Shown: positions 11,596 to 23,021, counted from the stretch's first letter. The stretch is DNA of 64,000 nt from Berberis thunbergii (GCA_003290165.1 QNQO01008305.1:248001-312000); one strand, 5' to 3'. Numbers and translations: made by a program. Notes: a model not told the origin generated them from the sequence alone.

Positions 11596-13890
11596 ATGCC
11601 TGCTGGCAACATGTTGGTTGGTGATCAGCTTTCCACTTGTGAAGCTCATTTTTCTCCAAACAAAGCCTCTCGGGCTACCCTGGATAGTGTCCGCTCCAAC
11701 TATTCTTTGCCCGAGGACCTTGAAATCGTTCTTCATTGCGAAACCAACAATCCTTGTTGCCCGAGAAAAGGATATATCGCCCTTTATCCTCGCATGTTCC
11801 AGAGCTATTCTGGTCATATCTGGACTTCTTGGGTATTCCTTTTGCTCAAATGGGACCGAATGGCTGGAGGGTTATGGTTGCCACGTATGTTAAGGCCATT
11901 CTCTCTGGTATTTCTTTAACCCCTCGAATCTCGCATTCCTTGGTGGGGTTCAACGTGTGGCCCAACCATACATGTTTTTTGTATTCTCCTACACGTTTTG
12001 ATAATATTAATGACGACATCAGGGGTTGGTAGCGAGATTGGTTTTATGCGTCTGTCGGTTCTGGCCACTTCAAGCATAATTGCTGAGGAACATATTATCA
12101 GCGAGCGCTTCTTGAATCTTTCGGTGGTCCCATTGGATTCCTATCTTATTGATGATATGGTGAGGCACAGTGGTCTATACATCATGTATGAGATCGAAAG
12201 GGCTTTGTTGAACGAGAGGCAGGCTGCGAAGATCGTTGCTCGTGCTGTTGGTAATGAAGCGGTCGTTGATAAAAAAGTGAGCTCTGACGTTACGGATCTC
12301 AATGCTCATATCCGTACTACTACCGATCCTTCCAGAAAGAGGAAAGTATTGTTTATGTCTTCCAACCGCGTGTTGAAGAAAAAATGGATTGTTGATTTAG
12401 TGCGTCGCATGACTCTTTATTTGGAATCTGTGGATAGAGATCTTTTGAGGGAGGACCGTTCCTCTCTACAGGAGGCTAAATAGATGATGCTGGCTCCGGA
12501 GAGGAGTGAGAAGGATACCGTTCGTCCGTTAGACAATGGGGAAAAAAAATTCTTTCCACTTATGGTGGTCTTGATGGTGTGAAGTGTTCTAATGAGGATC
12601 CTCAGTCTTTGGACGACAAGATGTTCCAGTTGGCTGTTGTTCAATTCAAAGAGCTCATCAGTCGTGATGGGGTTCCCGAGTTGCAGTTTCGTTCTCCTTC
12701 TTCCCCTCTTGCTGACTAAGGGATGGAGGTTCCTCCTTTCGCAGCTTACTTGAATCCTTCTGCTACCATTCGTTCCGTTTCTGCCGAGGGACGATATGGT
12801 GATGGAGGTTCTTCTGTTGTTCCTTTGTTTTTCCCGACCATGGGTGGTGGTGGTTCCTCCATACCGCCTGATCCTCGCATTTTTCATTCGTGGGTCAATT
12901 GGAAGGAACCTACTTCTGAGGAGATCCGGATTAAATCAGATGGGAAGTTCTGTTGGTTCTCTTGTCTTGGTGTACAAGATGGTGCACACAAGCTGGTAAA
13001 TGATAGGCATAGGCGATCGGTGGAGAGGCCCTCGATGTCCGTGCCGAATCTGAACCTTCATCTTGAGGATGGTGTTAGGCTTGTAATGGAGGGGATGATT
13101 CATCTTGCCTATGCAGGAGTAATGGGCTTGAGTCCTCAGGTCAATCACAGTCTTGTGGTTTCTTTGGAGAGGAATCTTTCTATGCTGCTACTGGTGTTCT
13201 CCCATGTTCATTACCAGTATGACGCGTTAATAGCGCGATGCTCTGAACGAACCAAAGCGATGGAGGTTGCTCAGACGTCGTTGGTAGATATGGAGGTGCA
13301 CAAGATTGATCTGTGGCCGCACTCGAATCTCTGAGAGGTGACCTATAGCGCGTCCGCACACGTTTGCACGATGAAAAAATAGCTTTATTCTGAGAAGGCG
13401 TTTCATGATGAAGCCGCGTGGACCATGATAAAACATTCTAACAATCGCAACATTGCTGAGAAAATGGAGGAGCAATTCTTGTCTTCAACTGGTGAGGTCA
13501 AGGTTGATTCCTCTACGATGTCATTGCTACTGAGGGCCAACTTATCTCTGTAAAAAGTGAGTTTGCTTCTGTTAAGGATAGACTCCGTGTCATGGAGGTG
13601 GCAGATTGGCAACACATTGTTCATGGTCGGACTGAACTTTTGGACTATATCGAGGGTCTTGGTGTCGATTTGTTCCAGTATCATCATCTGGTTCATCAGA
13701 CTTTTGAGGACGCGGAAGGTGCCACTGAATATCCTCCGGGTGTCCTAATGGCTGAAGAAACGCTTCCTTCTCCTGAAGAGAAAATTCCCTGTTGGTGATC
13801 TGGCTCTTGCAGGTGGTGGTGTTGAGGATGTTATAGATCTTTTCCCTTGGTTTTCCACTGCTACTGCTAAATGTAATCGAATAGATTTTG
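11596..13890 (+). pseudogene. Antisense ORF of the nested element (Transposase_28-like / putative gypsy-type protein)
   Basis: Starts at an ATG at 11596 (MPAGNMLVGDQLS). The first 75 codons contain SLPEDLEIVLHCE and PRKGYIALYPRMF. A frameshift near 11800 moves the protein to another frame, which reads ELFWSYLDFLGIPFAQMGPN and GWRVMVATYVKAI. This is the pattern of the plant family described in Pfam as putative gypsy-type transposon protein (Transposase_28). Later blocks are a Lys/Arg linker (DLNAHIRTTTDPSRKRKVL, about 12297-12355), VNWKEPTSEEIRIK (about 12893-12935) and a helical region with ERTKAMEVAQTSLVDME (about 13248-13300). Several stops and shifts break it (12481, about 12717, 13332). 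It is antisense to the element's own gag. Function unknown. Confidence 0.75.
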
Positions 13891-14189
13891 AATGACAGGA
13901 ATTATCTTCCTTATTTTCCTTTGTATCGACTTTGTTCGTCTATCGTTGTCTTGATAATTTGTATTTGATGTTCCATAGATGTGTCTGCAGCAATCTTTGG
14001 TGATTTAAATTTCCCCATTTTTATGTACGCATGTCTTGATCTTGTGTTTCTCGTTTCCGAATTTTTGTTGAAAGCTGCTTTGTTGGCTTTTCTACTTTGT
14101 TGAATTGTCCGTTCGATCTCGTCATGACACACAGTTGTTTTGCTCCATTGATTCGTTCTTTTGAACTGTTTTGTTGGTGTAATACTCCA

Positions 14190-14860
14190 GTTGTCTTGAA
14201 GTTACTTTATCTATTAACTTTCACTTCGTCGACTCGATGTCTCGGTTGATCAGAAGTTTAAGTTTTTGGTTTGACTCGAGTGTCCAACATTTGCTTTATT
14301 TTATGCGACATTCTAGTTGACTCGAAGTCATTTTATTTAGTTGACTCGATCGTCAACTTTTACTTCGTTAACTCGACACCTCGATCGATTTGAAGTTTTG
14401 TTTTATTTTGACTCAGGTGTCCAACATTTGCTTCGTTTTGTGTGACATTCTAGTCGATTCAAAGTCATTCTATTTGGTTGACTCGTTCATCCAACTTTTA
14501 CTTCGTTAACTCGACACCTCGGTCAATTCAAAGTTTCTGTTTTAGTTTGATTTAAGTGTCCAACATTTGCTTCATTTTGTGCGACATTCTAGTCGAATCG
14601 AATTCATTCTATTTAGTTGACTCGTTCGTCCAACTTTTACTTCGTTAACTCGACGCCTCGGTCGATTTGAAGTTTCTGTTTTAGTTTGACTCATGTGTCC
14701 AACATTTGCTTTGTTTTGTGTGACATTCTAGTCGACTCGAAGTCATTCTATTTAGTTGACTCGTTCGTCCAACTTTTACTTCGTTAACTCGACACCTCGG
14801 TCGATTCGAAGTTTCTGTTTTAGTTTGACTCGGGTGTCCAACTTTTACTTCTTTGGTTGA
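14190..14860 (-). repeat. Minisatellite with a dimeric 139 bp unit, about 4.6 copies
   Basis: Each about 139 bp unit is two related about 70 bp halves: gactcgttcgtccaactttt followed by acttcgttaactcgacacct, and gactcgggtgtccaacattt followed by gcttcgttttgtgcgacatt. Both halves end in a tttag/tttagtt junction before the next gactc. Units start at about 14208, 14340, 14477, 14618 and 14757. It holds the same position (between coding region and antisense ORF) as the 85 bp repeats of the host element but is unrelated in sequence. Confidence 0.85.
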
Positions 14861-15199
14861 TCAGACCGGAAGTTCATTCTGACGGCTTGTGTCCTGATTC
14901 CTTTTAAACTTTTTGCGCCAATTGTTTTTCATACTTGTGCTATGAAATTGTTTTACTTTTGTGAGATGTCGGTTTCAAAAATGAAACTGTATTGATTCTT
15001 CGACCATTTTAGCAGTCATTCTTTTGGAATGAATCTGTTACATTGTAGAGTGTTTTTATTTTATTTCTGCGTTGCTAGTGTCTATTCTTGCGTTGGCATC
15101 TGTTCCTCTGCTACTCCTTTTAATTTACAACCTTATTTGCTTGGGTCGTTATTGCTCCTCGTTTGGCACTGCTTGTTAGGGCCTGATGGAGTTTGTTAG
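14861..15199. other. Spacer of the nested element, no domain seen
   Basis: About 340 bases between the repeats and the end of gag. T-rich with stops in all frames. Pol would be expected here in an autonomous relative, and no pol motif is found. Confidence 0.5.
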
Positions 15200-16650
15200 T
15201 TCCTTTATAAGTGACTTTGGTCAAATTTGTCTATGTTGCTAAGACCTTTGGAAGGTTGATATTTTGACTTCGATATAGGTCTGTTCAGGTGGGAGGTATT
15301 TTTTCCCCAGAACGGATGCAATGTAGAGCATATATCAATTCCCTTTTTGATCCTATGGCTGTTGCGTCCGCCTTTTATTTGCCTTTGAACTGTTTGTCTG
15401 ATATGCCGCCAAACTCGTCTTGTCATCCCCTCTGGATCCATTGTTCAAATTCTTCTTTCAACTTGTAGCAGTCTTTGGTATCATGCCCGTGATCCTTGTG
15501 GAAAGAACAATATTTGCTCTTGTCTCATCCTTCCGGGTCTCCTTTCACCCTGGTCGGCTAGTTGACATTATCCTAGTTTGATATGTTTTTTAAGATGTCA
15601 GTCCAACTTGCTTTTAGGGCTGTGTATGGTTTATATTATTTCCTCATTACGCTAGTTATTCGCTCGTGATTGGGTCGTGCTGATTGTGATTTCCTGGATT
15701 TTCACTGGTTGAGCTTCGGGTGTCCATGGCTTTGATGTTTCTTTAAATGACTCATGTCTTCCCATGATCCGCTATCTCATCTTCTTTCTTCTTTTCTTTT
15801 TGACTTTCTCGAATGGTTTTCCCTCTTCTGGTCATTTGTTTTTCACAACTTTCATTTCTTCGAGAGAGATATGTTTCTGTGCTATTTTTAGAAGGACCAC
15901 CATACCTTTTGGAGGTTTCAAGTTGAGGGTGTCGAAAAAGGCGCATCTTTTCAATCTGGTGACGAAAGTTGCAGCGGCCGTGTCATCGCTGCATCCATCA
16001 ATCATTGTTAGCTCGTTGGTTAAGCGAGTAACATATTCTCGTATTGTTTCTTCTGCCTTTTGTCGGATGTGTAGAAGGTAGTGGGGTCCTTTTCTCATTC
16101 GTTGGCTCTCGATAAATCTGGTGATGAAAGCAGTGGCTAAGGCCTGGAAAGAATCTATTGACCTTGGTGGCAGGTTGTTGAACTAGTCATTGCTGCGAAT
16201 GTGAGGCTGGTTGGGAACGTTCTGCACATGATCGACTATGTGGTTTCTTTTAGAGCCATCATGTGGTGGAAATGTCTTAGGTGATCAGTCGGGTCAGTGG
16301 TACCATTGTACACTTCAAAGTTTGGCGGAGTGAATTTCTTTGGCATTACCTTCTTCATGAGTTCGTTAGAGAATGGTGGCTTGGCCAACTTGTATAGTAC
16401 GTTGGGATCCGTGACTCCGATCCTAAACGGGATCTCAACATCCGTTCTGCCGCATTGTGGAGTTTTGTCTTAGCTGAGTTCGTTTCTCTCGACGTTTTCC
16501 TATTGGGGTTCCGCTAAGGTTTCGTCCCTCCCTTGAGTTTGGATATTGGAGTTTTGTTCAGGCGGTGCTGGAGTAGGGTTGGCTAGCTGAATGCGTTATT
16601 GGGTGATTTTTTATAGCATCTCTGTCATGTATTTCATCTGGGCCATCAGC
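15200..16650 (-). pseudogene. gag of the nested element
   Basis: Reading down the - strand, about 16300-16390 encodes KFTPPNFEVYNGTTDPTDHL, the usual start of the conserved Gag core (family: F-PS-EPYDGTTDP-DHL). The ORF at 15832-16098 continues with EETIREYVTRLTNE, FVTRLKRCAFFDTLNLKPP and ISLEEMKVVKN, the classic Retrotrans_gag segment. Further on, at about 15445-15515, [20 protein letters not shown] gives the Cys/His block. Short frame breaks occur near 16100-16200 and 15820. The protein would form the particle that packages element RNA. It is better preserved than the gag remnant at 2990-3220. Confidence 0.85.
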
Positions 16651-16929
16651 AAGTCTACCCGAGGGTTCGTGGCATCGCCGATGGCCGTCTGGGATGTCTG
16701 GACTATTGCGTGTAGTTGATCCGCATTTTCAGATGCTATTGGTTCAGTGTTTCGGGTTGCATCCTCTCCTTGAGCCGTTAGTGATGTGTCAGTGGGAGAG
16801 TTGTCGCGATCATTACTGGATTGGGGTGTCTGCAGACTACATTATTCCTTCTGATGGCTTTTTCGATCTTTCGCTAAGTTGTGGTGAGCTTTGTCACGAG
16901 TGTTTTGTTTTAGAAAAGGAAACTCGTCG

Positions 16930-16951
16930 TTCCCCACGAACGGCGCCAAAC
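16930..16951 (-). promoter_or_regulatory. Primer-binding site region of the nested element
   Basis: Directly after the 5' LTR on the - strand the sequence reads TTTGGCGCCGTTCGTGGGGA, the form seen after many plant Ty3/gypsy LTRs. The corresponding site of the 2.46 kb element (39242-39262) reads CTTGGTGCCATCCGTGAGAA, a mutated version. Confidence 0.75.
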
Positions 16952-17508
16952 TGATGCGTCCAAAAATCATCCTCTTGCTAGTTTGACCTGCAAAACAACT
17001 GTTAGACTGCCAAGGATCACATTTTTGGTTTCCAAAGGCACTTCGATGCTTAAGTCAGTAACTCTGTTGGAAGAAGGAAGTAAATCTGGACAAAACTCAG
17101 TTAAAGTTGCATACCTTTGTCGAATGTTCTCTTTACCTTTTATAATGGTTGTAGTTAACTTTCTGCGTGACTTAAGCATGTGAGACACAATGGAAGAAGA
17201 TGTTTTTGTAATAGTCTCCTCCTTAATGGAGATGCGTTCGTGGAGGCGTAGGTCCCTTCGTGACTCTTTCTTGGTGCAACGTTCTTTTTCTTTATGAGAG
17301 AATGCGCATCGGGCTTTGATTCGCCTGGTCCTGGATTTGGATCCTGCTTACGCCTCTTTAGTAGTGGGCCTAGTCTGGGCCTCTATAATTGGCCTCAATC
17401 TTTCTAGGCTTTATGAATTGGCCCAATGGATCGGGCGATGTATTCTCATGATGGGTCTTCGTGCCACGTGTATGGTCGTGGTGATCAATCTTTTTTGATG
17501 TATCTTCA
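16952..17508 (-). repeat. 5' LTR of the nested element
   Basis: Partner of 10703-11272. On the - strand it starts TGAAGATACATC and ends TTTTTGGACGCATCA. The two LTRs differ by scattered substitutions, so the insertion is not recent. Confidence 0.9.
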
Positions 17509-17513
17509 AGTAA

Positions 17514-18213
17514 CATTGGACACACGATCATAAAGAACCAACGATCGTTCCCGAGCATTAAGAATGAAGAGGCCGCTCCGATCGATGGCCTCCAACTCGA
17601 GCAAATCTTCTAGAGGTGCCCAGGGAAGGGCGAGGAACCGATTCAGTCGACTGCTGATTGGTCAACCTCTTGGGAGTTCTGAACAACCTCATAATGGGCA
17701 TGTTATCAAACATGAAATACTTAGATTTCATGGATGCATAAAACCATGTCCTCTGCCAGAAATTGAAATCATCATTCGGCTTGCCCAAACAAGAAGGCGA
17801 AAGAAGAAAGCAAACATCATTCGTGTTGACATTCAACTTCACCACATAATGCAAAATATTTTCGTTCAAGCGAAAACCAGCTTGTAGAGCTTTCAACATA
17901 GTTCCAACCATAACCCTCTAGCTATTGGGACCCATCTGAGCAGGAGGAATGTCGATTAGATCTAAATAACCCCAGAAGATTTTTGGAACTGGAAACAAGA
18001 GACCAGTTCTAAATATTCCAAGGTAAAGAGCAATGTAACCAGCCCTCGGGAGAACTGGGCTGTCACCTTCTCTTGGCACCACAAGATCCAAACTGGACGG
18101 AACATAAAAGGTTCGATGGGCGTAATCCAACGTACCTTGTGTCACCTGCATAGGCTAAAAAAGGCCTCCCATTTGGCCAAACAATCTTCACTGAGAGGTC
18201 TATTAGGAGCCAT
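17514..18213 (-). pseudogene. Antisense ORF of the 16.6 kb element, N-terminal part
   Basis: The likely start is the ATG ending at 18213 (MAPNRPLSEDCLAKWEAFF). After a frameshift near 18150 it continues as TLDYAHRTFYVPSSLDLVV, PRAGYIALYLGIFRTG, FWGYLDLIDIPPAQMGPNSW and VMVGTMLKALQAGF. This aligns with the nested element's ORF (LEIVLHCE..., PRKGYIALYP, FWSYLDFLGIPFAQMGPNGW). The reading continues to 17558, and the nested element then separates it from 10702 and below. Its similarity to the guest's ORF shows that host and guest belong to related families. Confidence 0.75.
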
Positions 18214-18564
18214 GGCAAAGGGTGACAATTTAGAAAGCAAGAAAAACAAGAACAAAGGCACTCTGAAAGTGGAGATAGCGTAAAGAAGATTACATAGCTC
18301 TCCAACGCCCTTTTATAGGGTTGGGCAACGAAAAGACAACCAATGGGAGATCGTGCAAGAAATGATGGCCGCACGAAACCCTAGATCACGCCGAAATGAA
18401 CTGAGTGATGGCGTTGTGGAATAGAAACTGAATCGTGGCTATTTAGTAGAAAACTTTTGGTGGCATTTAATGCTACGCAAAAAGACAATGATGAATCAAA
18501 GAAACCCAACCGTTGAATAGTTAGTGGCCATGCAAGCGAACCCACTAACTAGGGAGGGAGTACC
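18214..18564 (+). other. 3' leader of the host element with polypurine tract
   Basis: Non-coding region between the start of the antisense ORF and the 3' LTR. agggagggagtacc (18551-18564) sits directly before the LTR start and is the candidate polypurine tract. The preceding phrase cccactaact also precedes the tract of the other two Tat-like elements. Confidence 0.65.
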
Positions 18565-19092
18565 TGACTATATATCAAATAGTCCTTCGATCGACCGCAC
18601 ACGTGGCAGAGATCATCCATCACGAGGAACAAACACCTCACACTAAAAATGGATAACGAGTCCAGTCACTAAAGCCCAAAGAGACATTTAGTAACAGACC
18701 ATGACTAAAGTAAAAGGCCCAAATCTAAGGCCCAATGAACATCTTCCTTAGAGAAGAGAGACGTTACGAAAAAGACAAGTCTTTTCGGAAATCACTCCCC
18801 CAAGGACGCATCTTGACGAAGGAGGAGACCGTGGTGAGAAACGTTCCTCCTCATTGAGCCCCGCGTGCTTAAGTAACGCACCGAGTTAATTACTCTCATT
18901 ATAAAAGGTAAATGAGAGATTCTTGAAGGTGGTATGTAAACACAACACAAAGATACTCTGTCCAAGTTCATTCTCTCTTATAGTTAACTGACTCAAGCAT
19001 CGGAGTGCCATCGGCAATCAAACAGGTGGTCTTTGGCAATCTAACCTTGTTTTGCAGGTTAGATCTCGAGGAGAATAGATTTGGACGCATCA
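18565..19092 (+). repeat. 3' LTR of the 16.6 kb element
   Basis: Complete, 528 bp, TGACTATATATC ... GGACGCATCA. A TATA-like box (attataaaagg) is at 18898-18908 in the part missing from the 5' LTR. Confidence 0.9.
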
Positions 19093-19289
19093 GGATTATC
19101 TATCCACAAATGGAAGAGAAAATACTTCAGTAAGTTTTATTCTCATAAGTTTTATTCTCTTATTTTCATAAATAACTTATTCACCATAGATAATGAAGCT
19201 ACATTATATTCCACACTTCCCTTCCTGTCCGCTAAATATATCATAGTATGCCCATAATTTTTGCTGTAAAATTTCAAATATTTCAGATC

Positions 19290-21859
19290 TTAACATTTAG
19301 GGTTATCTACATAACCATCTATGCGATTCTCATCGAGATCGGCATAATGATCAGGTCCATCCATGATGTGCAATTGGCTAATGTAACAAGCCTTCGTTAT
19401 TCCTTCTTTGCTAAAATGCCCACTTCCCATTGGTGGACTATCTCCATTAGGATGACTCTTCGCTAATCCTCCTCATCCAACAAATGAAGCACCCCCGGAA
19501 CGCGGAACTAATTCTTTTGGTCAATAACCCACATTATGTGAATGATTAAATCTTACCCACCAATTTCCACTGATTCTATTCTGTCATCAGATACATTATA
19601 TGCTAAATTACTGAAATAGATTGCATAAAATTTTAAAATACTTCAGAAAAAAACAATTCAGGTAAGCAGAGATATTACCTGAGAAATTTCAATATCTATC
19701 ACAGCTTGCACAAAAGTGCCATACTTTGAGGTTGGCTCAATACGGTAACCAACGGGTATTGTCTTGTCAACTTGGACAAACCCAGGGCAAAGATTATTGA
19801 AGCAGCTTGTCTTAGAATTATCTGCCTGTGGATGATAAAACGAAGAATAAGCAACACCCACTTGATTAAAAGCGAATGAAATTGTGATTGTAACTTACGG
19901 TCCAGTATACAAATAGTCGAGTGTGATTATCGCCTGTTAGTTGAGGTGCTATCTGTAAAAATAAAAAACAGTTTTGAGTTCAAGTTACTGAAAGAGTGTC
20001 TTAGAGATGATAAAACACTAAATTCATAAGATTGTGTTAGACGAAAATATTAGTTAGCTTGGAAACTTATATAAGGTAGTAACATCATACTCAACCACAA
20101 TAGAAAAATTGGCTTACCACCCATCCAGCTTGTAGGCTGGTACGTCGATCCACTGGACCATTCTCAATCCATATTTGTCCACTAGTATATTGATTGACAG
20201 TGACATTTACATTCCTTACATTGATACGCCCATAAGCTCCAAAGTGTGTTGATGATTTTGATCATTTGACGTCTTAAGAATTGCTATCTATGTTAGACAA
20301 ACATATAACTTAGTTGATAAAAAAAATTATGTTCATAAAAACCCAAGTTGAAGGGGCCAAAAAAATCTAAACGAAGTTAACTGCATGTTAAGAATATAAG
20401 TTTGTAACATACATGCTGTCCCGGAGATTGAGTTGCTGGTGGAACAAGGTTGGTTGCATATGATTGGGAGGAAGACATAGCTTGTTTCAAATATTCCTTC
20501 TCAATCCTTCGAATTGGAGTTGTTCCTTCTGGGCACGTTTTATCCTTTATCAAAGCTAATTGACTTTTTTTCTTCAGAAGAAGGTTTACCAATCAAACCT
20601 TTCGGAGAAGTTGTAGGTCTCATCTGTAAAAGAAATTCAAAAAAGTATTGAGGATAAGCGGATTTGGAGATTTTGAGCACCATCCTACTTTTGAATTTGA
20701 AAATAAGATATGGGATGATAAGCTGTATAGACCCCTAGCTGAGCAATTTGATTATGGAAGTTAAGATTAGAAGTGTGTTGTATGGTATTTGAAGCTTAAT
20801 TATCAAGTAATCTAGTTTGTGAATTTATTTTGCAAATATAACAAAAACTATGGACCGAGGTCTACAGAGTGATTTATAATTTCATCAAGAGTCTGTAATA
20901 AGTTTTCCTGAACTTTTGGGTCCATGAGGCTAAGAGATTAGAAAGCGGTCCTACTTGAGTGCCCCCACCCTATGTATAGTTTGTGTAGTGTTGTTAATTT
21001 CAAAATAACTTATTAGAATTGGCATATTAGGAACAAAAATTAGTTTTTACTAATTTAGGAGGACTCTTAATTTTCATTGTATATTAAGGATACTACATAC
21101 ACATGACTAAATGAAACTATATCATTTGAACTCTGTTTAAACTACAATTTTGAGAAAAATTAAATAACAACAAAAAACAATGTACCAAAGTTTCAACTCA
21201 TTTTGACATGCATGGCTCGAGATCCGTGCTAAGTGGGACAAAAATAATTGTAAGCCAGCTAGCACCAATTGTCTAATACTACCTTTAAACACTCACAAAG
21301 ACCGTTTATCAAGATATTTAATGGCGGGAACCTAAATACGCATATCGAAGAATGAGATGTCAAGATGGCCCAAAACTTTGGCACTTTGTTTCTGGTGATA
21401 ATCCATAATTTTTCTGATAGAGCAAACCATTGATAGTGCGTTCATATTAGGTACTAATTCGCATTCACAATATCTATATTGCATGAGAATTTCATCAAAT
21501 TAGCATACAAAGATACAGACCACAACGGTATACTCCTATATAGTACACTTCAACATTGCATTTGATAATAATAATAATAATAAATGGTTAGAAAGTGCGA
21601 CCTTATTTGGTTCATCTTGCAAAAGAATGGTTACTTAACTTATAAAAGTTACCACCTCCTATCCTTACATAGATATAAGAGGATAAAGGATTTGTTACCA
21701 TACATGAAGGATCTTGATGGGAGATTTCTTGAAAATCTTGAGTTGTCTTTCCAATTCATTCTCTTCTTGCAACAAAGTTTTCCATCCTTCGACTTCATGT
21801 TGATTATGAACATGAAATAAAACCACCAAAGTGATTATGACAATCTCGAAACAATTCAT
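19290..21859 (-). pseudogene. Neprosin-family (DUF239) gene, degenerate, spliced
   Basis: Six exons can be read on the - strand. E1 is 21704-21859 (MNCFEIVIITLVVLFHVHNQ, a signal-peptide-like start, then ENELERQLKIFKK). The next is 20413-20633 (MRPTTSPKG, then CPEGTTPIRR after a frame break). Then come about 20118-20290 (HFGAYGRINVRNVNV, SLQAGWVV), 19899-19952 (GDNHTRLFVYWT), 19679-19825 (SCFNNLCPGFVQVDKTIPVG) and 19290-19580 (GNWWVRF to the stop after DNPKC). The E1 donor, the E2, E3, E4 and E5 donors and the last acceptor are canonical GT/AG. The order matches plant neprosin proteins: secretion signal, activation segment, C-terminal peptidase domain. The family includes secreted glutamic peptidases. 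Two Trp codons in the last exon are TGA (GY*PKEL and FVG*GGLA), E2 needs a frame shift, and the exon that should carry the DCVDIYKQPAFDHPLL-type segment is not found, so it is called a pseudogene. Confidence 0.85.
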
Positions 21860-22402
21860 TGTGTTGTGATATCAGTGTGGAAAAAGAAGTCATATATAAC
21901 AAATATTTTATGGTGAGATAGTTGTATTGCTTTAACTATAACATTAATACTAGCCTTTACAATTGGACAACTCACCGCTACATTTAGTAAGAAGATAAGA
22001 GAAAATTTTTCACACCTTTTGAGAAAAATTATATCTTATTGAAGTACTTTAAGAAACACACATTGGCTTTCATCGCGGTGATGGATGCATTAATTAGTTT
22101 GTTTTTTTCGATATAAATATAGTAAAAATATAATCATTATTTGTGTTAGGAATCTATGTCCAAAATGTAATCATTATGTGTGTTTTTCCTTAGGAATCTT
22201 TCTCTTTTTATCGGATGTGTTGGTTAAAATTACTATAGTACTACTCAAAACGGAAAATTTTATTTTTAATTTCCCTAACAGATAAACTACTAGTTAAAAA
22301 AGTTTGAAACAATCAAGAATTTGTAGCATTAATTATGGTTCAAAGTCTCGTAGCATTAATTTGGTTTAAATGTTAGTTTGTTTGTAGCAATAAAAAAAGT
22401 GT
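21860..22402. other. Intergenic, no gene seen
   Basis: AT-rich sequence upstream of the neprosin-like pseudogene, where a promoter would lie. No clear box can be assigned. An ATA-type microsatellite lies at about 21565-21585, inside the first intron. Confidence 0.45.
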
Positions 22403-23020
22403 CACATTTTTTTATAAAATTCTATTTTTTTTCGTGTATACTAATTTGTTTATTTAAATGTTAGGGTCAAATTTGTCAAGACTTATTGCACAATATGAAT
22501 TGTCATGTTTTCTTGTGTACTTGTGTTTTGTAGGAGTAGATGTGGTCTGATTTGATTGAGCTTTTTAGCTAATTTAGGAGTCAAATTTGTCAATTGTTAG
22601 TTGAATAAATTTAAGAGGAAGTCAATCAATTCAAATGAGTTGTCTTTAGAAAGAACTAATATAAATAAGTGTTGTAACTTAGTATGTCATCACTTAAGTT
22701 CAAGTTTTATTTTGAGGATTCTGAATAAAAAACCAGTTTACTATTCTTTCGTTGCTTTATATATGTCTACTAAGTTTTCTTGTTTAATTCAAATTTTTTT
22801 GTGTAATGATATTAGAGCTGTGAAAGGTTTTGGTTAATAAGGCAGTGATACTATGACATCCTGCTGAAAAGGTGTCTAGCCCATGGGGTGGTGATGGTTA
22901 CACCATGTTGAGTCCTATAAACTTAAGCAATCGTCGGTGTAATGATTATTAAGTGTGGACTTGACATCACAAGTTAGCGTTGACCACCTGGTCCAGTTGA
23001 CGTGGATAATTATTTGACCT

Positions 23021-23021
<1 letters not shown>

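Larger units (their letters stand above)
10703..17508 (-). mobile_element. Nested non-autonomous Tat-type LTR element, 6.8 kb, without pol
   Basis: Two LTRs (10703-11272 and 16952-17508) enclose a 5.7 kb interior, and the whole is flanked by a perfect AGTAA duplication (10698-10702 and 17509-17513). On the - strand the order is 5' LTR, primer-site region, gag, tandem repeats, antisense ORF (+ strand), purine tract, 3' LTR. No protease, RT, RNase H or integrase motif is seen between gag (ending near 15200) and the repeats (starting near 14860), so the element must have relied on an autonomous relative. Its LTR ends (TGATGATACATC ... GGACGCATCA) match those of the element it sits in and of the 2.46 kb element at 38704-41159. 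Confidence 0.9.
2453..19092 (+). mobile_element. Ty3/gypsy (Tat-type) LTR retrotransposon, 16.6 kb, degenerate, host of a nested element
   Basis: The element starts with TGATGATATATC and ends with GGACGCATCA. It is flanked by an identical 5 bp duplication GGATT at 2448-2452 and 19093-19097. Order: truncated 5' LTR, gag remnant, pol (protease, RT, RNase H, a second RNase H, integrase), tandem-repeat region, antisense ORF, purine tract, 3' LTR. Two RNase H domains and an antisense ORF downstream of integrase are known features of the Tat lineage. It is dead: pol is full of stops and frameshifts, the 5' LTR has lost its R/U5 end, and the primer site is gone. Without the 6.8 kb insert and one copy of its duplication it would be about 9.8 kb. 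The insertion point lies about 190 bp beyond the 3' end of the neprosin-like pseudogene. Confidence 0.9.

Noticed and set aside
15764..16081. 105-codon ORF on the + strand
   Set aside because: Complement of the conserved Gag core read on the - strand (15832-16098).
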